Source of the DNA: Pseudomonas sp. A-RE-19
Lineage (GTDB): Bacteria; Pseudomonadota; Gammaproteobacteria; Pseudomonadales; Pseudomonadaceae
Direction of reading: 5' to 3'
NCBI RefSeq assembly: GCF_019956555.1
Contig: NZ_JAHBDQ010000055.1
Span: 124,001-188,000, forward strand
Length of the DNA stretch: 64,000 nt
The translations under genes and the position numbers were made by a program. Below, piece after piece: positions 42,950-52,018 of this stretch (position 1 is its first letter; each line of letters opens with the position of its first letter). Below the pieces are notes generated by a model that had not been told where the DNA came from, searched no databases, and saw only the letters and a program-made list of their open reading frames with translations.

Positions 42950-44455
42950 TTATTCAGCGCCCTCGTGCGGTTCCCAATCGCGGGTGCGGCTGACGGCTTT
43001 TTTCCAGCCGGCATAGAGTCTTTCCTTCGCGGTTTCGTCCAGCGTTGGTTCGAACTCGCGCTCGATTACCGCTTTGCCGCGTAGCTCGTCCAGGCTGCCC
43101 CAGAAGCCGCACGCCAAACCTGCCAGGTACGCTGCGCCCAGCGCGGTGGTTTCGCGCATTTGCGGACGCTCGACCTGAGTGCCGAGGATGTCGGCCTGGA
43201 ACTGCATCAGGAAGTTGTTCGCGACTGCACCGCCGTCGACGCGCAGGGATTTGAGGCGTTCGCCGGAATCCTGCTGCATGGCGTCCAGAACGTCGCGGGT
43301 CTGGTAGGCAATCGACTCCAGCGCGGCACGAATAATGTGATCCACGCGTACGCCGCGAGTCAGGCCGAACAGCGCGCCACGGGCATACGGGTCCCAGTAC
43401 GGAGCACCCAGACCGGTGAAGGCCGGCACCAGGTACACGCCGTTGCTGTCCTTGACCTTGTTGGCGAAGTATTCGGTGTCGTGGGCGTCGTTGATGATTT
43501 TCAACTCGTCACGCAGCCACTGCACGGTGGAGCCACCGTTGAACACCGCGCCTTCCAGGGCGTAGGCCACTTCGCCGCGCGGGCCGCAAGCGATAGTAGT
43601 GAGCATGCCGTGCTTGGATTTCACTGCTTTGTCGCCGGTGTTCATCAGCAGGAAGCAACCGGTGCCGTAAGTGTTTTTCGCCTGGCCTGGCTCGACGCAC
43701 ATTTGGCCGAAGAGGGCGGCTTGCTGGTCACCGGCGATACCGCCAATGGCGATGCCGCTTTTGGTGTGGCCGTAGATTTCGGACGAAGACTTAACTTCTG
43801 GCAGCATCTCGCGCGGGATGTCGAGAACTTCCAGCATCTTCGCGTCCCACTCCAGCGTGTGGATGTTGAAGAGCATGGTGCGCGAGGCGTTGGTGTAGTC
43901 GGTGACGTGCACCTTGCCGCCGGTAAATTTCCAGATCAGCCAGCTGTCGACGGTGCCGAACAGCAGTTCACCCTTGCGCGCACGCTCGCGGCTGCCTTCG
44001 ACGTTGTCGAGGATCCACTTGAGTTTGGTGCCGGAGAAGTACGGGTCGGTGACCAGGCCGGTGGTGTCGCTGATGTATTGTTCGTGGCCATCGCGCTTGA
44101 GCTGCTGGCAGATTTCGGTGCTGCGGCGGCACTGCCAGACGATCGCGTTGTAGATCGGGCGGCCGGTGGTCTTGTCCCAGACCACGGTGGTTTCGCGCTG
44201 GTTAGTGATGCCGATGGCCGCGACCTGATCGTGATGCAGGCCGGCTTGCGCCAGGGCCTCGACCATCACGGCGCTTTGGGTGGCGAAGATTTCCATCGGG
44301 TCATGTTCGACCCAGCCGGCTTGCGGGTAATGCTGCGCGAATTCGCGCTGGGCGGTGCAGACCACGTTCGCATCACGATCGAAGATGATCGCGCGGGAGC
44401 TGGTCGTACCCTGATCGAGGGCAATGATGTAGTTCTTATTCTGAATGTCGGTCAT
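42950..44455 (-). CDS. glpK: GlpK, glycerol kinase
   Basis: 501 residues with the FGGY-kinase start IALDQGTTSSRAIIFD, the glycerol site region HYPQAGWVEHDP and the adenosine-site DGGAVANNFLMQFQADIL. It phosphorylates glycerol with ATP to give glycerol-3-phosphate, the GlpR inducer and GlpD substrate. It lies 76 bases after glpF and 94 before glpR. Confidence 0.97.
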   Translation of the reverse strand: MTDIQNKNYIIALDQGTTSSRAIIFDRDANVVCTAQREFAQHYPQAGWVEHDPMEIFATQSAVMVEALAQAGLHHDQVAAIGITNQRETTVVWDKTTGRPIYNAIVWQCRRSTEICQQLKRDGHEQYISDTTGLVTDPYFSGTKLKWILDNVEGSRERARKGELLFGTVDSWLIWKFTGGKVHVTDYTNASRTMLFNIHTLEWDAKMLEVLDIPREMLPEVKSSSEIYGHTKSGIAIGGIAGDQQAALFGQMCVEPGQAKNTYGTGCFLLMNTGDKAVKSKHGMLTTIACGPRGEVAYALEGAVFNGGSTVQWLRDELKIINDAHDTEYFANKVKDSNGVYLVPAFTGLGAPYWDPYARGALFGLTRGVRVDHIIRAALESIAYQTRDVLDAMQQDSGERLKSLRVDGGAVANNFLMQFQADILGTQVERPQMRETTALGAAYLAGLACGFWGSLDELRGKAVIEREFEPTLDETAKERLYAGWKKAVSRTRDWEPHEGAE

Positions 44456-44531
44456 GTCGATTGCCTTGGACGAAATAAGGAAGTGAGGTCAGGCGCGCGA
44501 TCTTATTGGGCAGGATCACGCGCCAACGGTT

Positions 44532-45383
44532 TCAAGACGTTCTGGGTTTGCCGTCAATGGCCGGTGTTGCGTCCCTTGTAGCAGGTATGGCGCCGGGCAG
44601 ATGGCGGGCGATCAACCCGCGATAAGCTGCAGCGCCGAGGCAGGCACCGACGATCGGTGCAAAAATCGGGATCAGGAAGTACGGGATATCGCGCCCGCCA
44701 GTGAAGGAAATTTCACCCCAGCCCGCGAAGAAAGTCATTAGCTTAGGACCGAAGTCGCGGGCCGGGTTCATCGCGAAACCGGTCAGCGGGCCCATCGAGC
44801 TGCCAATCACAGCAATCAGCAGGCCGATCAGCAGCGGTGCCAGTGGTCCCTTGGGCAGGCCGTTGTTGTCGTCGGTCAGCGACATGATCACGCCCATCAG
44901 GATGGCGGTGATGATCACTTCAACCAAAAACGCCTGGGCCGTGGACAGGGCAGGGTTCGGGAAGGTGGAGAACACCGAAGCCAATTCAAGGCTGGCTTGG
45001 GTGCCACGAACCATATGGTGAGTTTGTTCGAAATCGAAGAATAGGTTGCTGTACAGCGTGTAAACCAACAAGGCGCCGCAGAAGGCGCCAGCCACCTGGG
45101 AGAAGATATAAAAGGGCAGTTTACGTTTTTCGAAGTCAGCGAAAATGCTCAGCGCGATACTCACGGCAGGATTGAGGTGCGCGCCGGAAACTCCGGCAGT
45201 GAGGTAGATCGCCATGCTGACGCCAACCCCCCAGATGATGCTGATTTCCCACAAACCGAAGCTGGCACCCGCCACCTTGAGCGCGGCAACGCAGCCGGTA
45301 CCAAAAAAGATCAGCAGTGCAGTACCCAGAAATTCGGCCATGCATTGGCTTGAGAGCGACGGTTGTTGTAAAGCAGTTGTCAT
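44532..45383 (-). CDS. glpF: GlpF, glycerol uptake facilitator
   Basis: 283 residues, six membrane helices and the two half-helices with NPA motifs, GAHLNPAVS and GFAMNPARDFGP; the Asp after the second NPA marks an aquaglyceroporin rather than a water channel. ATG 45383 has GAGG seven bases upstream; a longer frame to 45431 is unlikely. It is the first gene of glpFKR. An AACAACAA motif overlaps its leader. Confidence 0.96.
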   Translation of the reverse strand: MTTALQQPSLSSQCMAEFLGTALLIFFGTGCVAALKVAGASFGLWEISIIWGVGVSMAIYLTAGVSGAHLNPAVSIALSIFADFEKRKLPFYIFSQVAGAFCGALLVYTLYSNLFFDFEQTHHMVRGTQASLELASVFSTFPNPALSTAQAFLVEVIITAILMGVIMSLTDDNNGLPKGPLAPLLIGLLIAVIGSSMGPLTGFAMNPARDFGPKLMTFFAGWGEISFTGGRDIPYFLIPIFAPIVGACLGAAAYRGLIARHLPGAIPATRDATPAIDGKPRTS

Positions 45384-45397
45384 TGAAAACCTCTTTT

Positions 45398-45405
45398 TTG
45401 TTGTT
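45398..45405 (-). promoter_or_regulatory. Hfq/Crc CA motif before glpF
   Basis: The minus strand reads AACAACAA, a perfect AANAANAA motif, immediately upstream of the glpF ribosome site. This position is typical of Hfq/Crc catabolite repression targets in Pseudomonas. Confidence 0.5.
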
Positions 45406-45566
45406 GTCTGGCGCTTTTTCATCAAGGTCAAAGCGCGATTTTCACCGAGGCAGGATCCCCATCCTGTGCTCGGCTTACTGCTGGGTGCTGCAGTGAAACA
45501 TTCGTACAGTATTCAGATTCGAAAAAATATAGACAAGAATGACTGCTGTCAAAGGTCGAAAGTGAA

Positions 45567-45616
45567 CTATCGGTCACATTTCAACTATTAGTCACATGAA
45601 TGATCCTATCGTTCAC
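45567..45616 (+). promoter_or_regulatory. Three direct repeats of CTATCNNTCAC in the glpF-ybaK gap
   Basis: CTATCGGTCAC (45567-45577), CTATTAGTCAC (45585-45595) and CTATCGTTCAC (45606-45616) start 18 and 21 bases apart, about two helical turns. The first two extend to AACTAT..GTCACAT. They look like operator iterons for an unidentified regulator of glpF or ybaK. Apart from this the 369-base divergent gap shows only AT-rich promoter-like sequence. Confidence 0.4.
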
Positions 45617-45752
45617 GCGGCAGGCAGAACGTAGACGAACGGCAGAAGATCTGACCAATCCCTTGAAATAGCGGCGCAATAGAGCCTTTTATCGATCAAT
45701 GACCTAGAATCCTGCGCAGTGTTTTTCTTCTGTCGCCAAGCCTGGAGCTGCC

Positions 45753-46223
45753 ATGACCCCCGCATTGGATTTGTTGAAAAAAGTTCGTGCCGAACATCGC
45801 GTGCACAGTTACGAACATGATCCGAAGGCAGCATCCTATGGCCTGGAGGCCGCGGAAAAACTGGGGTTGGCACCGGCGCAGGTGTTCAAGACGTTGCTGG
45901 CGGCCAGTGAGAAGGGGGAATTGTTGGTGGCGGTGGTGCCGGTCGTCGGAAGTCTGGACTTGAAGGCACTGGCGCATGCCGCTGGCGTGAAAAAAGTCGA
46001 AATGGCTGATCCCGCGGCCGCGCAACGGTCGACGGGGTATCTGTTAGGGGGTATCAGCCCGCTGGGGCAGAAGAAGCGCTTGCGCACTTTTATCGATAAT
46101 TCAGCTCAACCTTTTTCCAGCATCTTCGTCAGCGCTGGACGGCGTGGTCTGGAAGTTGAACTGGCGCCCGCAGTGCTGGCCGAGCACACCCAGGCGAAGT
46201 TCGCCGATATCGGGCGCGCCTGA
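45753..46223 (+). CDS. ybaK: YbaK, Cys-tRNA(Pro) deacylase
   Basis: 156 residues with the YbaK/INS-domain features HSYEHDP, GLAPAQVFKTLLA and the conserved K-rich segment VKKVEMADPAAAQRSTGYLLG split by GGISPLGQKK. It hydrolyses Cys-tRNA(Pro) formed by prolyl-tRNA synthetase. It is divergent from glpF and monocistronic, followed by a REP pair. Confidence 0.93.
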   Translation: MTPALDLLKKVRAEHRVHSYEHDPKAASYGLEAAEKLGLAPAQVFKTLLAASEKGELLVAVVPVVGSLDLKALAHAAGVKKVEMADPAAAQRSTGYLLGGISPLGQKKRLRTFIDNSAQPFSSIFVSAGRRGLEVELAPAVLAEHTQAKFADIGRA

Positions 46224-46292
46224 GCGCTATAGGGTGGGAATTGGGGAGGCGACGCTGGTTGCGAGCGGCAGAATATTGCTCGGCTGATTTCT

Positions 46293-46384
46293 TGTAGGAG
46301 CGAGGTTTGCCCGCGAAGGCGTAGTGTCAGTCGACATCATCATTGACTGGCATGACGCTTTCGCGGGCAAGCCTCGCTCCTACA
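46293..46384. repeat. REP pair (REPIN-like)
   Basis: TGTAGGAGCGAGGTTTGCCC and a nearly exact inverted copy lie between the convergent ybaK and ABC ATPase genes. Confidence 0.88.
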
Positions 46385-46396
46385 CAGATTCTGGTG

Positions 46397-47506
46397 TCAG
46401 CTGGCGGTGCTGTACCGCCGAACACCGGATTCGATCACCGGAATCTGCGCCGCTGTGCTGCCGGATGCCTGGAACAGCACAAGGTGTTCCGCCGCTACCC
46501 GTATGCCGACTTCAGCACCGACCAGATGATCGGCATGACTCGGGAAAATCGACTCCAGCTGCGCGCCCGTAGGCAACTGCAAGCGGTACAAGGTTGATGC
46601 ACCCTGGAAACTCTTGCCGATAATCCGCGCCCTCAATGGGCCGTCCGGCGCATAGACGATATCGTCCGGACGCAGCAACACGTCCACGGCGCCACCGATT
46701 GGCCAGGTGTAGGCACGATTGCCGCGCAGTTCACCCAGCTCGGTCTGCACCGACTCCGGGCTGCTCAACTGACCGCGAATGAAGTACCCCTGGCCAATGA
46801 AACTGGCCACAAACGGCGTCAGGGGTTCGTGGTAGAGGTTGTAGGGCGTGTCCCACTGCTCGAGGCGACCTTCCTTGAAAACGCCCACGTGGTCGCTGAC
46901 CGCGAAGGCTTCTTCCTGATCGTGGGTTACCAGAATCGCACTGGTGCCGCGAGCCTTGAGAATGTCGCGTACCTCATGACTGAGCTTGCGTCGAAGTTCG
47001 CCGTCGAGGTTGGAGAATGGTTCGTCGAGCAACAGCAGTTGCGGTTCTGGTGCCAGGGCACGGGCCAGGGCGACACGTTGCTGCTGCCCGCCAGACAGTT
47101 CATGGGGGAAGCGCTTGCCGAGGTTTTTCAGGTTGACCAGTTCCAGCAGTTCTTCGGTGACGCGATCCTTTTGCGGGTGCTTGCGGATCCCGAAGGCAAT
47201 GTTCTCGGCCACGCTCAAGTGCGGAAACAGCGCGTAATCCTGGAACACCATGCCGATCCGGCGTTTCTCCGGGGCGAGGGTGAAGCCGGCACTGGAGATG
47301 GTCTCGCCCCCCAGCTGGATTTCACCTTCGTGCACCGGTTCGAAACCGGCAATCGCCCGCAGAGTGGTGGTTTTGCCGCAGCCCGAAGATCCCAGCAGGC
47401 AACCGATATCGCCAGCGTTCAAATGCAGGTTGAGGTTTTGCACAACCCGCTGGTCTTGATAACCGCAAGCCAGATTGCGCAGGTTCAACAGTAAAGGCTG
47501 GCTCAT
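46397..47506 (-). CDS. ABC transporter ATP-binding protein (iron(III)/polyamine type)
   Basis: 369 residues: ATPase domain with Walker A LLGSSGCGKTT, signature LSGGQQQRVALARAL, Walker B LLLLDEPFSNLD and H-loop VTHDQEE, then a C-terminal regulatory TOBE-like domain. This length and the tail are typical of FbpC/PotA-like importers. No permease or binding-protein gene is adjacent, so the substrate is open. ATG 47506 overlaps the argF stop by ATGA, so it is translated with argF; the same pair occurs in P. aeruginosa. Confidence 0.9.
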   Translation of the reverse strand: MSQPLLLNLRNLACGYQDQRVVQNLNLHLNAGDIGCLLGSSGCGKTTTLRAIAGFEPVHEGEIQLGGETISSAGFTLAPEKRRIGMVFQDYALFPHLSVAENIAFGIRKHPQKDRVTEELLELVNLKNLGKRFPHELSGGQQQRVALARALAPEPQLLLLDEPFSNLDGELRRKLSHEVRDILKARGTSAILVTHDQEEAFAVSDHVGVFKEGRLEQWDTPYNLYHEPLTPFVASFIGQGYFIRGQLSSPESVQTELGELRGNRAYTWPIGGAVDVLLRPDDIVYAPDGPLRARIIGKSFQGASTLYRLQLPTGAQLESIFPSHADHLVGAEVGIRVAAEHLVLFQASGSTAAQIPVIESGVRRYSTAS

Positions 47507-48426
47507 GCGTGGTGGTACGAAGGCGGGACGAGAAACTCGAGCAGGGCCTTTTGTGCATGCAGACGGTTTTCTGCCTGATCCCACGCCACCGAGCGCGGAT
47601 CGTCGAGCAGGTCGAGGCTGATTTCCTCGCCACGGTGGGCCGGCAGGCAATGCATGAACAGCACGTCTGGGGCGGCCAGGTCGAGCAGGGCACGGTTGAC
47701 CTGGAACGGTGCGAACAGCTTCAGGCGTTTGGCGGTTTCCTCTTCCTGGCCCATGGAGGTCCAGACGTCGGTGCTCACCAGATGCGCACCGCGCACGGCG
47801 TCCTGCGGATCGCGGACGATGCTCACCCGATCGCCGGCTTTGGCCACAAATTCAGGGTTGGGTTCGTAGCCTTCCGGGCAGGCGATGCGCAACTGGAAGT
47901 CGAACTGGATCGCCGCTTCTATATAGCTGTTGCACATGTTGTTGCCGTCACCGATCCAGGCCACGGTCTTGCCTTGAATCGAACCACGGTGTTCGAGGAA
48001 GGTTTGCATGTCGGCCAGCAACTGGCACGGATGCAGGTCATCGGACAGGCCGTTGATCACGGGCACGCGGGAGTTGGCGGCGAATTCGGTCAGGGTGCTA
48101 TGGGCAAAGGTACGGATCATCACTGCATCGAGCATGCTCGACATGACGATGGCGCAGTCGCCGATCGGCTCGCCGCGACCCAGTTGGGTATCGCGCGGCG
48201 ACAGGAAGATTGCCTGGCCGCCGAGCTGGATCATGCCGGCTTCGAACGAGATGCGGGTACGGGTCGAGGACTTCTCGAAAATCATCCCCAGGACGCGGTT
48301 TTTCAAAGGCTCGAACAGTACGCCGCGGTTACGCAGGTCCTTGAGCTCAACGCCTCGACGGATCACGCTGACCAGCTCTTCGGGCGTGCAATCCATCAGG
48401 GAGAGAAAGTGCCTTGCGCTCATCAT
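47503..48426 (-). CDS. argF: ArgF, anabolic ornithine carbamoyltransferase
   Basis: 307 residues with the carbamoyl phosphate motif STRTRISFE, HPCQLLADMQT and the ornithine site HCLPAHRGEE. It converts ornithine and carbamoyl phosphate to citrulline for arginine synthesis. Tandem ATGs at 48426 and 48423 follow AAAAGG. A sequence matching the ArgR half-site lies about 120 bases upstream. The next gene overlaps by ATGA. Confidence 0.96.
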   Translation of the reverse strand: MMSARHFLSLMDCTPEELVSVIRRGVELKDLRNRGVLFEPLKNRVLGMIFEKSSTRTRISFEAGMIQLGGQAIFLSPRDTQLGRGEPIGDCAIVMSSMLDAVMIRTFAHSTLTEFAANSRVPVINGLSDDLHPCQLLADMQTFLEHRGSIQGKTVAWIGDGNNMCNSYIEAAIQFDFQLRIACPEGYEPNPEFVAKAGDRVSIVRDPQDAVRGAHLVSTDVWTSMGQEEETAKRLKLFAPFQVNRALLDLAAPDVLFMHCLPAHRGEEISLDLLDDPRSVAWDQAENRLHAQKALLEFLVPPSYHHA

Positions 48427-48548
48427 TGACTACCTTTTGCAACAGACCGCAGATACTCAAAGCCTTGTTTAACTGAAAAACGGGCGAGACCTGCGGCGTA
48501 AGCCGCACGGGGCGACGAAATAGGGGGAGGCGCGATATTGACATTAAA

Positions 48549-48569
48549 TGTCGCGTTATGCCAATAGGC
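48549..48569 (+). promoter_or_regulatory. ArgR half-site upstream of argF
   Basis: TGTCGC-N8-AA-N5 (TGTCGC at 48549-48554, AA at 48563-48564) matches the P. aeruginosa ArgR half-site exactly. A second clear half-site at 21-base spacing was not found. Confidence 0.6.
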
Positions 48570-48889
48570 TACGGTGTTTAGGGGATTTCAGAGGGGCTAC
48601 GGGGTGACCGCAGTAGCGCTTTTGAAGCCTGTTCCTGACAGCAGCTAACCATTTGTACACCGGGCCCGCCGGGCTTGGCAATCAAACGGGGCGTGGGCGA
48701 CACGCTGGCGGTCGGTTTTTTGACCTGTCATTCGAACTTTCGAGGGGCAATGTGTCTGGTCCGAAACATTTGCTAATGCAAAGTGCTGGGTTATAACTAG
48801 GGTCTGTCGTCCACTATTGACCAAGCCCGCCTCAGGCCCAGGAAATGCTGGAGGACAAGCCCAAATGAGCGACCCAGGAAGCCCTAGGA
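48570..48889. other. Non-coding remainder of the argF upstream gap
   Basis: No open frame here looks real. A sigma-70-like promoter for the small downstream gene can be read on the plus strand: TTGCTA (48770-48775), 16 bases, TATAAC (48792-48797). GC-rich hairpin-like sequence (CCGGGCCCGCCGGGC) occurs near 48660. Nothing else stands out. Confidence 0.4.
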
Positions 48890-49180
48890 ATGGAATCGAA
48901 AGAACAACTGTTAATGGAATTACTCGGCCTCACGGCACGCTCTCTGACCCACCTCACTGCTTCCATGACCTCGATGTCTTTCGAGTTGTTGCGCAGTGAA
49001 GACGAAGTGACCAAGGCCGCCGGCCGACGCATGATTGATCGCATGGCCACTGTCAGCGCCGGGCTCGATGAGCATTGGCGATTGATTGGCGAGCTCACCG
49101 GCGTGCACATCGCCCATGAGCAGATCGAAACCATCGAGGAGATCCAGCTGCAGGCGCCGCCGAGTCTGCCGTCGAACTGA
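48890..49180 (+). CDS. Conserved small helical protein, function unknown
   Basis: 96 residues, predicted almost entirely helical, starting MESKEQLLMELLGLTARSLT. It has no Cys, signal peptide or membrane segment. ATG 48890 has AGGA about nine bases upstream, and an upstream promoter-like sequence supports expression. It lies between divergent argF and the molybdopterin oxidoreductase, and a small hypothetical occupies the same place in other Pseudomonas. No function can be given. Confidence 0.7.
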   Translation: MESKEQLLMELLGLTARSLTHLTASMTSMSFELLRSEDEVTKAAGRRMIDRMATVSAGLDEHWRLIGELTGVHIAHEQIETIEEIQLQAPPSLPSN

Positions 49181-49315
49181 TCCCCTTGCGGCCATCGGCT
49201 GGCCTGATGGTCGCCGATTCACAAGACGAACGTCGCTGGCAAAGGGGCGAATCGCGCGCCATAGTTTTGTTCCCGCGGCCGACATTGCCCGCCCAGAACA
49301 AAACAGAGACTGGCC

Positions 49316-51424
49316 ATGACCAAGACTCTCCACCACCGTGCGTGCCACCTGTGTGAAGCCATCTGCGGCCTGACCATCGAAACCACCGAGGTCGAAGGCG
49401 GCGCCGTGCAGATCACCTCGATCAAGGGTGATCCTCAGGATGCCTTTAGCCGCGGGCATATCTGCCCCAAAGCGGTTGCCCTGCAAGACATTCAGAACGA
49501 TCCGGATCGCCTGCGTCAGCCAATGCTGCGAGTGGGCGGCGAATGGCAGGCTATCGAGTGGGAAGATGCGTTCAGCCTTGTGGCTGAACGCCTGGCGGCG
49601 ATTCAAGAGCATCACGGGCAGAACGCGGTGGCGGTCTATCAGGGCAACCCCAGCGTGCACAATTACGGGTTGATGACCCACAGCAATTACTTCCTCGGCC
49701 TGTTGAAAACCCGTAACCGGTTTTCCGCGACGTCGGTCGATCAGTTGCCTCATCACCTGACCAGTCATTTGATGTATGGCCACGGCTTGCTGTTACCGAT
49801 CCCGGACATTGATCACACCGATTTCATGCTGATCCTGGGCGGCAATCCACTGGCCTCCAACGGCAGCATCATGACCGTGCCAGACGTGGAAAAGCGCCTC
49901 AAGGCGATTCAGGCCCGGGGCGGTAAAGTGGTGGTGGTCGATCCGCGTCGCAGCGAAACGGCGGCGATTGCCGATCAGCATCTGTTCGTGCGCCCCGGTG
50001 GCGATGCGGCGCTGTTGTTCGGGCTGCTCAATACCTTGTTTGCCGAAGGCTTGACCCGCGACAGCCATTTGCCCGTCGATGGTCTGGATGAGGTGCGTGA
50101 GGCGATCGCGGGTTTCACCGCCGAGGCCATGAGCCCGCTGTGCGCGGTGCCCGCCGAGCAAATCCGCCAGCTGGCGCGCGACTTCGCGGCAGCGCCGACA
50201 GCGGTCTGTTACGGCCGCATGGGTGTTTCGACCCAGGCTTTCGGCACGCTGTGCCATTGGCTGGTGCAACTGATCAATCTGGTCACCGGCAACCTCGACC
50301 GGGAGGGCGGTGCGTTGTGCACCGAGCCCGCGGTTGATCTGGTGGCGTCGACCTCGGGCGGGCATTTCAATCGCTGGCAGAGCCGGGTGTCCGGGCGTCC
50401 GGAATACGCTGGAGAATTGCCGGTATCGACACTGGCCGAAGAGATGCTCACCGAAGGGGAAGGGCAGGTCCGTGCGCTAATCACCGTGGCGGGTAATCCG
50501 GTGCTGTCGACGCCCAATGGCCGACAATTGGAGCAGGCACTGGACGGGCTGGAGTTCATGGTCAGCATCGACTTGTACATCAATGAAACCACGCGTTATG
50601 CCGACCTGATCCTGCCGTCGACCTGCGCACTGGAAAACGATCATTACGACACCACGTTCAACATGTTCGCGGTGCGTAACGTCACTCGTTTCAACCGGGC
50701 AATCCTGGCCAAGCCGGAAGGCGCGCTGCATGACTGGGAAATCTTCGTGGGGCTGGCCAAAGCCTTTGCGACCAAGACCGGCAAGGAACTGAAACCGACT
50801 ATCGCGCCCGCGCAGATGATCGACCGAGGGCTGCGGATGGGGCTGTACGGCGATGCTTCGGAACACAAGCTGTCGCTGGCAACCCTGTTCGATCATCCTC
50901 ACGGTATCGATCTCGGCGCGCTCAAGCCCAACCTGGCGCCACGCCTGAAAACGGCCAGTCAGCGCGTCCAGGCAGCGCCTGTCGAGATCCTTGCCGACCT
51001 GACGCGCTTCGCGGCGCTGCAAGCACCGGTCGCCGATGAGCTGTTGATGATCGGTCGCCGCCATGTGCGCAGCAACAATTCGTGGATGCACAACTATCAC
51101 CGTCTGGTGAAGGGCAAACCGCGCCATCAACTGCTGATGAATCCGGACGATCTGGCCAGCCGGGGGCTCAGCGATGGGCAACGGGTGCGCGTCAGTTCGC
51201 GGGTCGGGGTGATCGAGGTTGAAGTGGTCGCCAGCGTGGATATGATGAAAGGTGTGGTCAGCCTTCCTCACGGTTGGGGCCATGCGCGACCGGGTGTGCA
51301 GATGAGCATTGCCAGTGGCCAGCCAGGCTCCAGCGCCAATGACCTGACTGACGAATGTCAGCTCGATGAGTTGTCGGGCAATGCGGCGTTGAACGGCGTG
51401 CCGGTGACCGTGGCGGCGGCGTGA
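49316..51424 (+). CDS. Molybdopterin-dependent oxidoreductase (formate dehydrogenase-like)
   Basis: 702 residues. The N-terminal 4Fe-4S motif is C-HL-C-EAI-C then C in HICPKA. The molybdopterin domains follow (GNPSVHNYG, LILGGNPLASNGSI, VVVDPRRSETAAIADQH) and the C-terminal cofactor domain has NNSWMHNYHRLVKGK and LPHGWGHARPG. It is a single-subunit cytoplasmic member of the DMSO reductase family, close in layout to assimilatory nitrate reductase/formate dehydrogenase-like proteins. There is no Tat signal and no electron-transfer partner nearby. The substrate is unknown. Confidence 0.9.
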   Translation: MTKTLHHRACHLCEAICGLTIETTEVEGGAVQITSIKGDPQDAFSRGHICPKAVALQDIQNDPDRLRQPMLRVGGEWQAIEWEDAFSLVAERLAAIQEHHGQNAVAVYQGNPSVHNYGLMTHSNYFLGLLKTRNRFSATSVDQLPHHLTSHLMYGHGLLLPIPDIDHTDFMLILGGNPLASNGSIMTVPDVEKRLKAIQARGGKVVVVDPRRSETAAIADQHLFVRPGGDAALLFGLLNTLFAEGLTRDSHLPVDGLDEVREAIAGFTAEAMSPLCAVPAEQIRQLARDFAAAPTAVCYGRMGVSTQAFGTLCHWLVQLINLVTGNLDREGGALCTEPAVDLVASTSGGHFNRWQSRVSGRPEYAGELPVSTLAEEMLTEGEGQVRALITVAGNPVLSTPNGRQLEQALDGLEFMVSIDLYINETTRYADLILPSTCALENDHYDTTFNMFAVRNVTRFNRAILAKPEGALHDWEIFVGLAKAFATKTGKELKPTIAPAQMIDRGLRMGLYGDASEHKLSLATLFDHPHGIDLGALKPNLAPRLKTASQRVQAAPVEILADLTRFAALQAPVADELLMIGRRHVRSNNSWMHNYHRLVKGKPRHQLLMNPDDLASRGLSDGQRVRVSSRVGVIEVEVVASVDMMKGVVSLPHGWGHARPGVQMSIASGQPGSSANDLTDECQLDELSGNAALNGVPVTVAAA

Positions 51425-51521
51425 ACATGTCTGTCGGGGAGGCCGAGCATGGCGCTCGGGTTTCCGTTACAATGCGCCACCGTGCCGACCACTGAGTCGG
51501 AAAGTTCAGCCGAGGTGCTCC

Positions 51522-51863
51522 ATGGATATCATCGAAACGATTAAAGAGCAGATTGCCAACAACACCATTCTGCTTTACATGAAAGGTTCGCCGAATGCCC
51601 CACAGTGTGGCTTCTCCGCGAAAGCTGCGCAGGCCGTCATGGCGTGTGGTGAAAAATTTGCGTACGTGGATATCCTGCAGAACCCGGAAATCCGCGCCAA
51701 CCTGCCGAAGTACGCCAACTGGCCAACTTTCCCACAGCTGTGGGTCGGTGGTGAACTGGTCGGCGGTAGCGACATCATGACTGAGATGGCTGCAGATGGT
51801 TCGTTGCAGACCACCATCAAGGCTGCTGTTGAAGCTGCCGCTGCCAATAAGTCCGAAGCTTAA
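51522..51863 (+). CDS. grxD: GrxD, monothiol glutaredoxin
   Basis: 113 residues with the CGFS active site (Cys29) and the glutathione/Fe-S binding segments WPTFPQLWV and GGSDIM of Grx4-type proteins, which carry 2Fe-2S clusters and assist Fe-S delivery. It is located next to bacterioferritin and its ferredoxin, consistent with iron handling. Confidence 0.96.
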   Translation: MDIIETIKEQIANNTILLYMKGSPNAPQCGFSAKAAQAVMACGEKFAYVDILQNPEIRANLPKYANWPTFPQLWVGGELVGGSDIMTEMAADGSLQTTIKAAVEAAAANKSEA

Positions 51864-51880
51864 GACGATTGGCTCCCCTG

Positions 51881-52018
51881 TAGGAGCTGTCGAGTGAAAC
51901 GAGGCGGCGATCTTTTGATCTCCGGCAACTAAAAAGCCCCGCCCCTCTATCGAGGGGCGGGGCTTTTTATTGCGGGCCATCGCCAAGATCGCAGCCTCGT
52001 TTCACTCGACAGCTCCTA
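51881..52018. repeat. 34-bp inverted repeat enclosing a bidirectional terminator
   Basis: Arms 51881-51914 (TAGGAGCTGTCGAGTGAAAC...) and 51985-52018 are complementary with one mismatch. Between them, 51931-51967 is a perfect terminator stem (AAAAAGCCCCGCCCCT / AGGGGCGGGGCTTTTT) with T-runs both ways, serving convergent grxD and bfr. The outer part of the right arm contains the bfr stop codon (CTA at 52016-52018). The inner arm ends resemble the GATCTTTTGATC family. Confidence 0.9.
51931..51967. terminator. Bidirectional terminator between grxD and bfr
   Basis: A 16-bp stem, GC-rich, flanked by A5 and T5 so that it works in both directions. Confidence 0.93.

Noticed and set aside
42100..45383. 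glpM expected beside glpD
   Set aside because: No glpM-like frame was found in the glp cluster; the only GlpM-like gene is at 32807-33145.
48920..49783. Minus-strand frame of 287 codons opposite the small helical protein and molybdopterin gene
   Set aside because: The plus-strand genes have clear starts, ribosome sites and family motifs; the antisense product has none.
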